From DATKDF01 sp963752045 (GTDB lineage Bacteria; Acidobacteriota; Vicinamibacteria; Vicinamibacterales; SCN-69-37): 64,000 bases of DNA. The stretch is taken from positions 868,001 through 932,000 of the forward strand of contig CAVVWN010000008.1 of the NCBI GenBank assembly GCA_963752045.1, given 5' to 3'. Of this stretch, positions 1 to 9,645 are shown piece after piece; position 1 is the first letter of the stretch, and the number at the start of each line of letters is the position of its first letter. The position numbers and the translations under genes were made by a program. The notes beneath the pieces were generated by a model. It was not told where the DNA came from. It saw only the letters and a program-made list of their open reading frames with translations, and ran no database searches.

Positions 1-314
1 GACGTGAACGCCGCCGTGAACGGCAGCGCGGCGAAGGGCGCGTAGAGGGCCGCGGTCAGCGGGGGATAAGCCGGCGCGTAGAAGTACGCTTCTGAATTCG
101 GCACCAGGGCGACCTGCAGGTCGTGCAACGCCGTCCAGTCATACAGTGCGGCCCATTGGCCGGTCCACGCCAGGGTTCCTAGTGCGTAGAACTGCATGAA
201 GTCGCCGCCGAGCACAGGCTGGCGCTGGAATACGACCATGAAGATCACGGACCAGACGACCACCACGGTCGTCGCGAGTACGACGGTGATCTCGCGGGAG
301 GGTCGGCCGCTCAT
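1..314 (-). CDS. GT87/DUF2029-type membrane glycosyltransferase, N-terminal part
   Basis: Only the first ~104 residues are in the window; the gene runs off the left edge. The reading frame from the ATG at 314 opens with a short basic stretch, then a hydrophobic segment at about residues 8-28, then a periplasmic loop containing LGGDFMQFYALG and YFYAPAYPP. The acidic residue after the first membrane span and the aromatic FYAPAYPP block are typical of polytopic GT-C enzymes of the GT87 (DUF2029) group, which transfer sugars from polyprenyl-phosphate donors outside the cytoplasmic membrane. It diverges from the aldehyde dehydrogenase gene across a 76-bp gap. Family-level call only; substrate unknown. 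Confidence 0.6.
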   Translation of the reverse strand, partial: MSGRPSREITVVLATTVVVVWSVIFMVVFQRQPVLGGDFMQFYALGTLAWTGQWAALYDWTALHDLQVALVPNSEAYFYAPAYPPLTAALYAPFAALPFTAAFT

Positions 315-390
315 GGGCATCGGGATCATACATGCCGTCCGGACCGGTTCCTGCTGAGCCATGCTATGGTGGCGGATTGGAGGTTGTGAC

Positions 391-1920
391 GTGGCGTCCA
401 CACGTGCGGTCCTGAGCAGGCTGAGTATCGAGAGTGTCAATCCGGGCGCGTTCGGCGCAGGCGGGTGGTCTCGCCTGACGGAAGGCCGCCGTACGGTGTC
501 GATCAATCCGGCAACGGGCGAGCCGCTGGCTTCGGTTGAGCTCGCGACCGAGGCGGACTACGAGCGAGTCGCGCGGGGAGCCTCCGAGGCGTTCGTCTCG
601 TGGCGCGAGCGCCCCGCCCCGAAGCGCGGCGATCTCGTGCGCGACCTCGCGGCCATCCTGCGCGACCACAAAGAGCCCCTGGGCGACCTCGTCTCCCTCG
701 AGATGGGCAAGATCCGCGCCGAGGGGCACGGCGAAGTGCAGGAGATGATCGACATCTGCGATTTCGCGGTCGGCCTCTCGCGACAGCTCTACGGCCTGAC
801 GATGCCGTCTGAACGACCGGGACACCGGATGATGGAGCAGTGGCACCCGCTCGGTCCGGTCGGCGTGATTACGGCGTTCAATTTTCCAGTGGCGGTCTGG
901 TCGTGGAACGCGGCGATCGCCGCCGTGTGCGGCGATCCGGTCGTGTGGAAGCCGGCCGAGCCCGTGCCGCTCTGCGCGATTGCCGTCCAACGCCTTGCGG
1001 CCCGCGTGGCCGCCGACCACGACGCGGCCGGCGTCTTCAACCTGCTCGTCGGCCCCGGTTCGGTGATTGGCGAGCGCATGCTCGGCGACGGTCGGCTGCC
1101 GCTCATCTCGTTCACCGGGTCGACGGCGGTCGGCCGGCGCGTGGCCGGTACCGTCGCGTCACGATTCGGTCGCACGATTCTGGAGCTCGGTGGCAACAAC
1201 GCCATCGTCGTCACCGAGGGGGCGAGGTTGGATCTCGCCGTGCGCGCGATCCTCTTTGGCGCCGTCGGGACGGCCGGCCAGCGCTGTACCTCGACGCGTC
1301 GGTTGATCGTACATCGCTCGCTCGTCGATGAACTGTGCGACCGGCTGGTTTCCGCCTACGGTCAGGTGCGGATCGGCGACCCGCTCGCTCCCGAGACGAT
1401 CATGGGCCCGCTCGTGACGATGGGAGCGGTCGACGACATGTTCGTCGCGCTCGACGAAGCGCGGGCCCAGGGCGGCCAGGTTCTCTGTGGCGCGGCCCGG
1501 CGCCCGGACGTCGGCCCTTTCTTCGTCGAGCCGACGATCGTCCGGATGCCGGCGCAAACCGACGTCGTCCGCAAGGAGACATTCGCGCCCATCCTGTACG
1601 TGCTCGCCTACGACGACTTCTCGGAGGCATTACGACTCCACAACGACGTGCCACAGGGGTTGTCGAGTGCGATCTTCACGGAGAGTGGCCGGTGCGCCGA
1701 GGAATTTCTGTCGGCCCGCGGTTCAGATTGCGGCATCGCCAACGTCAACATCGGCACGTCGGGCGCCGAAATCGGCGGTGCGTTCGGCGGCGAGAAGGAA
1801 ACGGGCGGCGGCCGCGAGTCGGGTTCGGACGCCTGGAAGGCCTACATGCGGCGGCAGACGAACACCGTCAACTGGTCGGAGTCCCTGCCGCTCGCGCAGG
1901 GGATCAAGTTCGGGGAGTAG
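391..1920 (+). CDS. amaB: ALDH7-family aldehyde dehydrogenase (piperideine-6-carboxylate / aminoadipate semialdehyde dehydrogenase)
   Basis: NAD-dependent oxidation of alpha-aminoadipate semialdehyde (in equilibrium with piperideine-6-carboxylate) in lysine catabolism is the known role of close ALDH7 (antiquitin) relatives. The whole protein resembles that family, including IITAFNFPVAVW-like text, ELGGNNA with general base Glu265, GTAGQRCTSTRR with nucleophile Cys299, and the characteristic end LPLAQGIKF. I chose GTG 391 because GGAGG at 379-383 lies 7 nt upstream. An upstream ATG at 361 would add ten residues that look like leader sequence. The protein is 509 residues, the usual length. It is convergent with the BNR protein gene, 37 bp apart. 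Cytoplasmic; lysine role inferred from family. Confidence 0.9.
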   Translation: MASTRAVLSRLSIESVNPGAFGAGGWSRLTEGRRTVSINPATGEPLASVELATEADYERVARGASEAFVSWRERPAPKRGDLVRDLAAILRDHKEPLGDLVSLEMGKIRAEGHGEVQEMIDICDFAVGLSRQLYGLTMPSERPGHRMMEQWHPLGPVGVITAFNFPVAVWSWNAAIAAVCGDPVVWKPAEPVPLCAIAVQRLAARVAADHDAAGVFNLLVGPGSVIGERMLGDGRLPLISFTGSTAVGRRVAGTVASRFGRTILELGGNNAIVVTEGARLDLAVRAILFGAVGTAGQRCTSTRRLIVHRSLVDELCDRLVSAYGQVRIGDPLAPETIMGPLVTMGAVDDMFVALDEARAQGGQVLCGAARRPDVGPFFVEPTIVRMPAQTDVVRKETFAPILYVLAYDDFSEALRLHNDVPQGLSSAIFTESGRCAEEFLSARGSDCGIANVNIGTSGAEIGGAFGGEKETGGGRESGSDAWKAYMRRQTNTVNWSESLPLAQGIKFGE

Positions 1921-1957
1921 AACGTGGGGAGGCGGCGGCTCCTGGGGTCGTGGCCAC

Positions 1958-4951
1958 CTACCGCAGCAGGGCCTCGCGCACGCGGTCGAGGGCCGCGCTG
2001 ACCGCTTGTTCGACCGCCGACGTCGGTCGGGCGTCGGCGGCCTGGACGGTCGTGAAGAGCCGCGGCAGCGGCGCGTACGCCGCCGCGAGCGCATCGCGTC
2101 GTGCCTCGAGCTGTCTGCGGGCGTCGCCGTCGGCTCGGTGGCAGACAGCCTCGCGGCCACTTCTTGCCGTGCCTCCGCAAGCTGGTTGATGGCGTCGTAG
2201 AGCAGTTTCGACAGTCGATACTGCACGTCGATGTCAGCCGCCGACGCCGTGACGCGCGGGTCCATCCGGACCGTGACGGCCTGGCGGTACGTCCGGTCCC
2301 CTGCCGTGAGCCGTACCTGATACGTGCCGGGCGTGACGAACATGCCTTGCGGCACGCGCGGCGTGTCGAACGGAACCGCCGCGATGGGATAGCTGAACGT
2401 GTCGACCGCCGGCGGCGGGTGGCGCACGTCCCACACGAACCGGTGCAACCCGGGCTCGGCGCGCCAGGCGCGCATGCGGGCGCGGCCAGTAGTCGGGGAC
2501 GTTCAGGCCGGTGAGCGCGGGTGGCTCCGGGTCGTCGGACGAATACCGTCGCACGAGCTCCCCGGTGACCGGTTCGACGATCTCGAGCGTGACCGGCCCC
2601 GTCGTGTCGCGGCCGACGAGATAGCTGATGACCACGCCATCCGGCGGGTTCGGCGCGGTCGGCTCGTCGGGCGGCCACGGCGTGTCCGTGTCCTTGTTGG
2701 AGCGGAAGCGCCATGCGGTCCCTGGCCGGAAGAGGAACGCCGGCGCTCGCGCGATGTCGGCCGTGATCTGCCGCAGGGGCGTCATGTCGTCCAGAATCCA
2801 GAACCCGCGGCCGTGGGTACCCACCACCAGGTCGCCGTCCTTGATGACGAGATCGCGGATGGATGTGGCGGGCATGTTGAGCCGGAGCGATTGCCACGAG
2901 TCGCCGTCATCGAACGAGACGTACACGCCCAGCTCGCTGCCGGCGAACAGCAGGCCTCGCCGGAACGGATCCTCACGGACCACGTTGATGACGTCGCCGT
3001 CGGGGATGCCGTTCGTGATACGCGCCCAGCTCTCTCCGCCGTCGCGCGTGCGATAGATGTGCGGCGTCAGGTCGTCGAGCCTCAGCGTGTTGACGGCCGC
3101 GTAGGCCGTGTTGCGGTCGAAATGGGACGACTCCATCAGCGAGACCTTGGCCCAGGGCACGAGCTGCGACGGCGTCACGTCACGCCAGGTGCGGCCTCCG
3201 TCCTGCGTGACATGGATTAGTCCATCGTCGGTGCCGGCCCAGATGAGATTCCGATCGACGTGGGAGGGCGCCACCGTATAGATCACGCCGCGCCGAGTGG
3301 GCCGCGCGGCGTCGGTCGTGCTGTAGATCCCGACGTTCGCGGGAATCGTCCAGCTCTCCCGCGCAAGGTCGGGGCTGATCTCGGACCAGGTCTCGCCGCC
3401 GTTCGTCGTCTTCCACAGCGTGTTGGCTGCGAAGAAGAGCGTGCCTCGGTCGATCGGAGAGAAGAGGACCGGAGCCGTGCGCAGGACGCGGAACCCCGGC
3501 CCCCGCGGCGGCCCGACTTCCTGCGTCTGGCCGGTCCGCCGGTCGAACCGCGTGACGGCGCGGCCGCCGTACACGATGTCGGGGTCGTTCGGATCGGGCG
3601 CGACGTAGCCGTACTCGTCCACGCCGACCGGGGTCCAGTCGCGAATCGTGATCCGGCCGCGGTCGCCGCGGCTCGCCACGCAGGCCGATCCGCTTTCCTG
3701 CTGGCCGCCGCACACCCGATACGGGAAGGCATCGTCGGCAATGACGTGGTAGAACTGCGCCGTCGGCTGGTTGTACCAGGAGCTCCACGTGCGGCCGCCG
3801 TTGACCGTGACCACCGCGCCCTGGTCGCCGGCAAGCAGGATGATGTCCGGGTTCGCCGGGTTGATCCACAGCCGGTGATAATCGTCGCCGCCGGGAGCGC
3901 CGCGCCAGGCGGCGAACGTCCGGCCGCCATCGGTGGACTTCCACGCGACGATGCTGCCGGTGTACACGACCTCCGGATTGGTCGGGTCCACCTTGACTTC
4001 GGCAAAGTCGGAGCCACGGCTCGTCACCCGCGGGTCGTCGTTCACGAGCCGCCACGTCTCGCCCGCATCGTCCGAACGATACAATCCGCCTCGGCTCCGG
4101 GCTTCGACCGTTGCGAAGAGCCGCGTCGGCAATGATGGCGCCACCGCGATACCGATTCGGCCGAGCCCGTCGCCCTCGAACGTGGGCAGGCCGGCGACGA
4201 TGGGGCGCCAGGTCGTGCCGCCGTCAATTGACTTGTAGACACCGCTGCCTGCGCCGGTGAAGACGCCGTTCTCCCATGGCGCCTGACGGGCTTCCCAGAG
4301 CACGGCGTACACGGTCTGTGGATCGGCCGGGTCAAGGGCCACGTCCACGCCGCCGGTGTTTTCGTCGCGGTAGAGGACCTTCTCGAACGTCGCGCCGCCG
4401 TCGGTGGACCGGAAGATGCCGCGTTCCACGTTCGCGCCATACGGATGGCCCAGCACGGCGACGAACACGCGATTGGGATCGCGGGGGTCGACGGCGATCT
4501 GCGGAATCTGCTGCCCGTCACGAAGGCCCAGGTGCGTCCAGGTGCTTCCGCCATCGAGCGACTTGTAGATGCCGTCGCCCGTCGACAGGTCGGGGCGCTG
4601 AAGTCCCTCGCCGCTGCCGACGTAGATGACGCGAGGGTCGGACGGGGCTATGGCGATGGCGCCAATCGACCCCGTGGGCTGGTCGTCGAAGATGGGATGC
4701 CACGTGCGCCCGTAGTCGTCGGTCTTCCACACGCCGCCGTTGACGACGCCGATGTAGAAGACGTTGGGCTGGCTCGCGATGCCTGCCGCGGCCTTGGTGC
4801 GGCCGCCGCGGAACGGCCCGATGTTGCGCCAGCGAAACTCGGAGAAGAGCTGGGAATCGAACGTCGCCGTCTGCGCCGCGGCCGGTACCGCCGGTCGGAG
4901 CGGGAGGATGGCGCCAATCGCGACGATCCCGAAGAGCACCAGGCGTCGCAT
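1958..4951 (-). CDS. Exported BNR/Asp-box (VPS10-like) beta-propeller protein, two frame breaks
   Basis: Starts at ATG 4951 with a signal peptide (about residues 1-26, ending in AAAQ). The protein then opens the canonical way for this family (FRWRNIGPFRGGRT) and carries many Asp-box repeats (S-x-D-x-G-x-T-W), as in sortilin-like and sialidase-like propellers. Soil Acidobacteria carry many such ~1000-residue exported proteins, often labelled glycosyl hydrolase, although no sialidase catalytic set is evident. The reading frame shifts near 2480 and returns near 2120. The C-terminal helical tail, with REALLR before the stop at 1958, is restored in the original frame, so the gene is probably intact apart from indels. 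The DUF454 gene lies 14 bp upstream on the same strand. Function unknown; propeller and export are clear. Confidence 0.8.
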
Positions 4952-4965
4952 GCGGCGCGTGGGCC

Positions 4966-5367
4966 TCAGCGCGCCGACTCGGGCTCGGTCGACAGCGAGA
5001 AGGCCGGCAGCTTCGCCACGTGCACGGTGACGCCGACGGCAATGAGAAGGAGGAGCGCGCGCAGCCAGAGCGCGCTGACGCTCCAGATCACGGTGGCGCC
5101 AATGCCGAGCCACAGGAGAGCTAGCGTGAAAGCCTTCTGGCGCCGCGACATGCCCCGGCCTTCGCGATGATTCCGGATGTAGGCGCCGAGCCAGGGGCTG
5201 TTGATCAATCGCTGGTAGAAGCGGTCGGAACTGCGCGCGTAACACCCGGCAGCCAGCAGCAGGAAGACCGTCGTCGGCAGCAGCGGCAGGAAGATGCCCA
5301 GCACGCCCAGGCCGACGCACAACGTGCCGGCCACGACGAGCAGGATCTTCATGAGCCGTGCGGTCAT
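4966..5367 (-). CDS. DUF454 (YbaN-like) inner-membrane protein
   Basis: A 133-residue protein with the family signature near the N terminus (GVLGIFLPLLPTTVFLLLAA), a charged cytoplasmic block around residues 45-75 (RFYQRLINSPWLGAYI), and two further hydrophobic segments near residues 78-110. Length and layout match the YbaN/DUF454 family of small inner-membrane proteins, whose biochemical role is unknown. It ends 14 bp before the BNR-protein start and is probably co-transcribed with it, though no functional link is known. The open frame of the downstream gene runs antisense-free through this region, but the strong family match supports this frame as the real one. Confidence 0.85.
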   Translation of the reverse strand: MTARLMKILLVVAGTLCVGLGVLGIFLPLLPTTVFLLLAAGCYARSSDRFYQRLINSPWLGAYIRNHREGRGMSRRQKAFTLALLWLGIGATVIWSVSALWLRALLLLIAVGVTVHVAKLPAFSLSTEPESAR

Positions 5368-5392
5368 TTACCGGAGATTCTGGCATATCCAG

Positions 5393-5474
5393 GGCTCCAG
5401 GGACTAGGGCCTGGGCTCTCGCGCCCTGCACCTGGCGCCTGGCGCCTGGCGCCCAGCGCCCAGAGCCCATAGCC
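5393..5474. repeat. Intergenic low-complexity GC-rich repeat with self-complementary ends
   Basis: Between the DUF454 start and the next gene is a run of imperfect 7-8 nt units (CTGGCGC repeated three times in a row near 5428-5455). It is flanked by GGGCTCT on the left and AGAGCCC on the right, so the block can fold on itself. No coding potential is seen. Similar degenerate CCTGG/CCAGAT-type words recur near 46553 and 63835. It may be a slippage-generated repeat or a decayed palindromic element. Confidence 0.45.
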
Positions 5475-5490
5475 TTGGTACACTGTCCCG

Positions 5491-6372
5491 GTGCAGGACA
5501 TCGACGCGCTCCGGCAGTCGCTCAGGGCGGCTGCCAGGTCCGGTGGGGGATGGCCGTACTACCCCGGCCGCGCGAGTCGCATCGAGCCGACCGCATGGGC
5601 CTTGCTGGCGCTTGGGGCAGCAGGACACGACGGCACGCTCACCGACTCCGCCCTGGGGTTTCTCGGGGGCCTGGGGCGACAGGCCGGTCTGCTGGTCGAC
5701 CCGGGTGCCCCTGCCGCCAACGCCGCCTGGAACGGGCTGCTTGCCATCGCCTTACGCGGCGTCGACGATCCTCGCGCGGCCGCGCTCGCCGTCGACCTCC
5801 GTGAAGCCCTCACCGCGCTCAAGGGCATCGCCCTCCGCGAGGACCCGAGCGTCCGGCAGGACAACGCTCTCCGTGCCTGGCCCTGGGTGGACGGTACTTT
5901 CAGCTGGGTGGAGCCCACCGCCTACTGCACCCTGGCCCTCAAGCAGGCGCGGGCTGATGGCAGCGAGGCGGTGGCGTCTCGCGTCGGCGAGGCAGACCGG
6001 CTGCTGCTCGACCGCGCCTGCAACCCCGCCGGGTGGAACTACGGGAACAGCGCCGTGCTCGATCAGGATTTGCGGCCGTACGTGCCGACCACGGCTCTGG
6101 CGCTCCTCGCCCTGCAGGATCGGACCGAAGAGCCCATCTTCGGGCGGAGTCTCGAGTGGCTCGACGCGCATGCGGTATCGGAGCCGTCTGCCATGGCCTT
6201 GAGTCTCTCAGCCATCTGCCTCACGGTTCTGGGCCGACCGGCCGACAAGGCGCTTGTGGAGATCAACCGCGCCGAGCGTCGAACGGGGTTTCTGGAGAAC
6301 GCGCACCTCGTCGCCATGGCGCTCTTTGCGCTCACGCTGGAGAAGCACGGAGGCCGGGCGTTCCGGGTCTGA
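5491..6372 (+). CDS. Prenyltransferase/squalene-oxidase-repeat (terpene-cyclase-like alpha/alpha barrel) protein
   Basis: A 293-residue protein starting at GTG 5491. It contains repeated helical units with the QW-like pattern GGWPYYPG...EPTAWALLAL, NAAWNGLLAIAL, SWVEPTAYCTLALKQ and PAGWNYGN...VPTTALALLALQ. These match the prenyltransferase and squalene oxidase repeat fold, as in squalene-hopene cyclase and class II terpene cyclases. It is only about half the length of a full cyclase and lacks an obvious DXDD acid motif, so catalytic activity is doubtful. Many such short proteins are annotated only by fold. It ends 5 bp before the DUF362 lipoprotein gene and the two look translationally linked. 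Confidence 0.7.
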   Translation: MQDIDALRQSLRAAARSGGGWPYYPGRASRIEPTAWALLALGAAGHDGTLTDSALGFLGGLGRQAGLLVDPGAPAANAAWNGLLAIALRGVDDPRAAALAVDLREALTALKGIALREDPSVRQDNALRAWPWVDGTFSWVEPTAYCTLALKQARADGSEAVASRVGEADRLLLDRACNPAGWNYGNSAVLDQDLRPYVPTTALALLALQDRTEEPIFGRSLEWLDAHAVSEPSAMALSLSAICLTVLGRPADKALVEINRAERRTGFLENAHLVAMALFALTLEKHGGRAFRV

Positions 6373-6377
6373 CCGCC

Positions 6378-7364
6378 ATGCCGGTTCTTTCTCGCCGGAC
6401 GTTTCTCGCGGCCCTGCCGGCGGCAGCCGCTCTTGCTTCATGCAAACGCCCCGCGCCGCCCTTGAACCCTGGCGACTTTTCGATTCCGCGGCGCTCGGCC
6501 GTCGGCCTGTTCGCCTCATCCGGCTACGATACCGACTTTGCTGAGGTAATCGGCCGGGGCCTCGGCGAGCTCGCGGTCGACGTTCGTGGGAAGTCCGTCC
6601 TGCTCAAGCCCAACATGGTCGAGTACGAGCCGGGCGAGTCGATCAACACGAATCCGGCGGTCGTCGCCGGCGCGGCCGTCGCACTGCGGCGAGCCGGTGC
6701 CAGCCGCGTCGTGGTGGGCGAGGGCCCCGGACACCGGCGCGACGTCGAGTACCTGCTGACGGCCACGGGGCTCTACGACTACCTGGAGGATGAGGGCATC
6801 GCCTTCATCGACCTCAATCATGACGACGTCCGCGAGGTGCCGCTCAGGAGCTGGTTCACGGGCATGCGCACGCTTGCGCTGCCGGTGAGCGTGCTCGCGG
6901 CGGATCTGGTCGTGTCGATGCCGAAGCTCAAGGCGCATCACTGGGCCGGGATGACCTGCGGGATGAAGAACTTGTTCGGCACGGTACCTGGCGCGGTGTA
7001 CGGATGGCCGAAGAACATCCTGCACGTCCACGGGATCGATTCGTCGATTCTGGATCTGGCATCGACGATTCGGCCCGGTCTGACCATCGTCGACGCGGTG
7101 GTTGGCATGGATGGGGACGGCCCGATCATGGGGGAGCCTCATCCGCTCGGGTTCATCGCCATGGGGACGGACGTTGCAGCGGTCGATGCGACCTGCGCGC
7201 GCGTCGTAGGGATCGACCCGGCGAAGCTGGCCTACCTCGAGGCTGCCGGAAACTACCTCGGCAACATCGACGCTCGCCGCATTCAGCAGGTGGGGGAAGC
7301 CGTGGATCGCTTTCGGTCCGACTTCAACCTCATCCCACGCATGCAGCACATCCGCCTCGGCTGA
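6378..7364 (+). CDS. DUF362-domain Tat lipoprotein
   Basis: Starts at ATG 6378, 5 bp after the preceding stop (328 residues). The N terminus has a twin-arginine-like SRRTFLAA motif and a lipobox (LASC, Cys about residue 24), so a folded lipoprotein exported by Tat is predicted. The body is a DUF362 domain: GKSVLLKPNMVEYEPG near residues 72-88, the nucleoside-like VVVGEGPGHRRD, VVSMPKLKAHHWAGMT and MKNLFGTVPG. DUF362 proteins are often fused to or neighbours of iron-sulfur modules, but no Cys cluster is visible here. Its partner upstream is the terpene-cyclase-like protein. Enzymatic role unknown. Confidence 0.8.
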   Translation: MPVLSRRTFLAALPAAAALASCKRPAPPLNPGDFSIPRRSAVGLFASSGYDTDFAEVIGRGLGELAVDVRGKSVLLKPNMVEYEPGESINTNPAVVAGAAVALRRAGASRVVVGEGPGHRRDVEYLLTATGLYDYLEDEGIAFIDLNHDDVREVPLRSWFTGMRTLALPVSVLAADLVVSMPKLKAHHWAGMTCGMKNLFGTVPGAVYGWPKNILHVHGIDSSILDLASTIRPGLTIVDAVVGMDGDGPIMGEPHPLGFIAMGTDVAAVDATCARVVGIDPAKLAYLEAAGNYLGNIDARRIQQVGEAVDRFRSDFNLIPRMQHIRLG

Positions 7365-7379
7365 GGTGACAGCAGGGGA

Positions 7380-7444
7380 CCGCAGGAGGGGCGGGCTTCA
7401 GCCCGCCCTGGTTACGGGCGGGCTGAAGCCCGCCCCTCCTGCGG
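7380..7444. repeat. Perfect 29-bp inverted repeat (REP-like palindrome)
   Basis: Arms 7380-7408 and 7416-7444 are exact reverse complements separated by a 7-nt loop. Within each arm GCGGGCTTCAGCCCGC is itself nearly palindromic, so a four-way or double-hairpin structure can form. It sits between the converging ends of the DUF362 and DUF192 genes. It could act as a bidirectional terminator, although no U-tract follows; the nested symmetry looks more like a REP/BIME-type dispersed element. The DUF192 reading frame ends inside it. Confidence 0.8.
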
Positions 7445-7803
7445 TTGCTTCGCGCACACAATCCGGTCTCCGACGACGAGGCCGACGCGCGCCGCCGACC
7501 CGGCGGCCATCTCGACGACCGCAAATCCCCGCAGGCACCCGCTCAGACGCCATGGCCTCAGCGCCTCGCGGACCTTGAGCACTCGTCCTTCGCGGTCGGT
7601 GTAGATCACGTCGATGGCGAAGCGCATGAAGAACGTGTGGATGCTGTTGGAGGGAGCGATGACGAGCGCCAGTGCCGGCGTCCAGCCCATCCCGTCCAAG
7701 CAGGCCGCGGTTGCGGGCTTTCGACGTGAACGCCGGTTCGACACCCTCCGCGAGCACCCGGCCCGTGCGCTCGACGGTCAGCGTGACGCCCGGAGTGTCT
7801 GCG
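7412..7803 (-). CDS. DUF192 family protein, one frame break
   Basis: The C-terminal two thirds (IHTFFMRFAIDVIYTDREGRV, then LRPWRLSGCLRGFAVVEMAAG) is a typical DUF192 domain, a small exported or membrane-associated fold of unknown function. The N-terminal part (RTGRVLAEGV, KARNRGLLGRDGL) is read in another frame, with the break near 7690. The start is uncertain: family homology begins near 7800 without a clear ATG, and an upstream ATG at 7967 in the same frame would overlap the next gene. The last codons (about EGRASARP) are encoded by the palindromic repeat, so the C terminus has been replaced or extended by the element. Confidence 0.65.
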
Positions 7804-7933
7804 CCAACCAGCGGCGAGAGGTAATGTCGCCTGCGTTTCTCCGTCTCGGACAATCCTGCCGCCTCCGCGTCTCTCGGCGAGAAGTGCCCGCCATCTGGCG
7901 GAGCCGCCTCGTCGGACCGATACCATCTTATCG

Positions 7934-9411
7934 ATGAGCGCGGCTGCGCCCACATCCCCGAGTGCAAGATTCTCCTGGTGGCCGGCCTCCGGGCTTGTTG
8001 CCCTCATCGTCGCCGCGTCGCTCGTCACGCGTGCGGATGCCGACCTCTGGGGCCACGTTCGATTCGGGCTCGACATCCTCGAGACCTGGCGGCTGCCGGT
8101 TGAGGATCCCTATTCGTTCACGCAGGACAAGCCGTGGGTCAACCACGAGTGGTTGTCGGAGCTCGTCATGGGTGGGGCCTATGCGGCCGGCGGCACAGTG
8201 GGCTTGGTGCTGCTCAAGGGCGCTCTGGTATCGGCCACTGTCTTCGTGATGTGGACCGCCTGGCGGCGCGTTCGGATCGAGGTGTCAGGTTGCCGCGCTC
8301 GTGATGCTGGCCGTCGGGTCGCTCCAGATGACGAGCCCGCTCCGGCCGCAGCTCTGGACGTTCCTGTGTCTCGCGATTCTCACGCGAGCGCTCGTTGCCC
8401 CGGACCGGCGCGTTCAATCCTGGTTGCCCTTGCTCTTCGTCGTCTGGGCGAACGCGCACGGTGGATGGGTGGTCGGGTTCGGCCTGCTCGGCGCGTGGGC
8501 GGTGGGGGAGTCGTGGACCGAGAAGGGGGAGCGACGCCGCTGGCTCTGGCTCCTGCCGGCCTGTCTTCTGGCCACCCTCGTGACGCCCTACGGCACGACG
8601 TTGTGGACGTTCCTGGCGTCTACGGTGCGGCCAGGCCGCCAGATCGAGGAGTGGATGCCTCTCTGGGCGTCGAATCCGTGGAACTGGCTTGGCTGGAGCC
8701 TGGCGACGCTCGTGGCGCGCGTGGGCGCTCGTGCAGCCAGACCGTTCACGCCTGTCTCGAGCTCTGGTGCTGGCGATGCTGGCCTACGGGGGGCTCACCG
8801 TTCTCCGCATCGGCCCGCTCTACCTCGAGGTGGCGCTCGTCCTGAGCGCCCCGCTCGCGGTGCGCCGTTGGCCGCGCCGACAGGCGCCGGTTGGGTCCTC
8901 CCGATCGGCAGGCGAAACAGCGGCGGGGATCCTGATCGTTGGCGCGCCCGGGCTTCTGGCAGCATGGCTCGCGCAGTTCGCCACGAGCTGCGTGCCACCG
9001 CTGCCGCGAACGGCCCATGACGTTCACGCCGTCGAGGCCCTGTCCCGGACGACCGGACCGGCACGCCTGGTGACGTTCTTCGACTGGGGCGAGTACGCCA
9101 TCTGGCATCTCGGACCCAGGATCCGGGTCTCGATGGACGGAAGGCGAGAGACCATCTACTCGGATGCTCGCATCGACGAGCACGACGCGATCGTGATGGG
9201 CACGACCGAGGGTCTGGCCACGCTGGCATCATGGAACGCCGAGTACGTCTGGTTGCCCACGTCGAGCCTATCGACGCGCGAGTGGCTCGTGGCCCGGGGT
9301 TATCGCATTGATCTCGAGGCGGCCTCGTCCTTTGTGGCCGTCCGGCCCGACCTTCCACGGCTGCCGTCGACGTCGGTGGACCCGGACCTGGCCCGGTGCT
9401 TTCCGCGCTAG
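7934..9411 (+). CDS. Polytopic membrane protein, uncharacterised (GT-C-like), two frame breaks
   Basis: Reading starts at ATG 7934 with a membrane span at about residues 16-32. The first loop ADLWGHVRFGLDIL is followed by PYSFTQDKPWVNHEWLSE, a layout seen in uncharacterised bacterial membrane proteins related to GT-C glycosyltransferases (acidic DxxxH and HEW in the first periplasmic loop). The frame shifts near 8290 and again near 8710. The remaining parts give at least six more hydrophobic segments and a soluble C-terminal domain (FFDWGEYAIWHLGPRIRVSMDGR). All three frame sections read as one conserved protein of about 490 residues. Substrate unknown. Confidence 0.6.
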
Positions 9412-9645
9412 CAGTGCCGTCAGGCGGCATGGGCAGCGCTTGCGGAGAGACTCTCCCTCCTGAGGGAAGTCTGGTTGCACTTGGCCTCTGCCTCGTGTGG
9501 CGCTCGCTCGCACCGTCCATTTCCCGTGCGCGTCACCATCATGGCGCCGGCGTCGTCGGTGCGCCGCTCGACGCCGAGGGTGACACCCGGGCGCCTCGGG
9601 CACGCGGTTCGCTGAAGCCGGAAGGCCAAGGAGACGACATTAGGT

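Noticed and set aside
4952..5470. BNR gene extended upstream through the DUF454 region
   Set aside because: The frame is open but lacks homology, whereas ATG 4951 starts a proper signal peptide and DUF454 is a clear separate protein.
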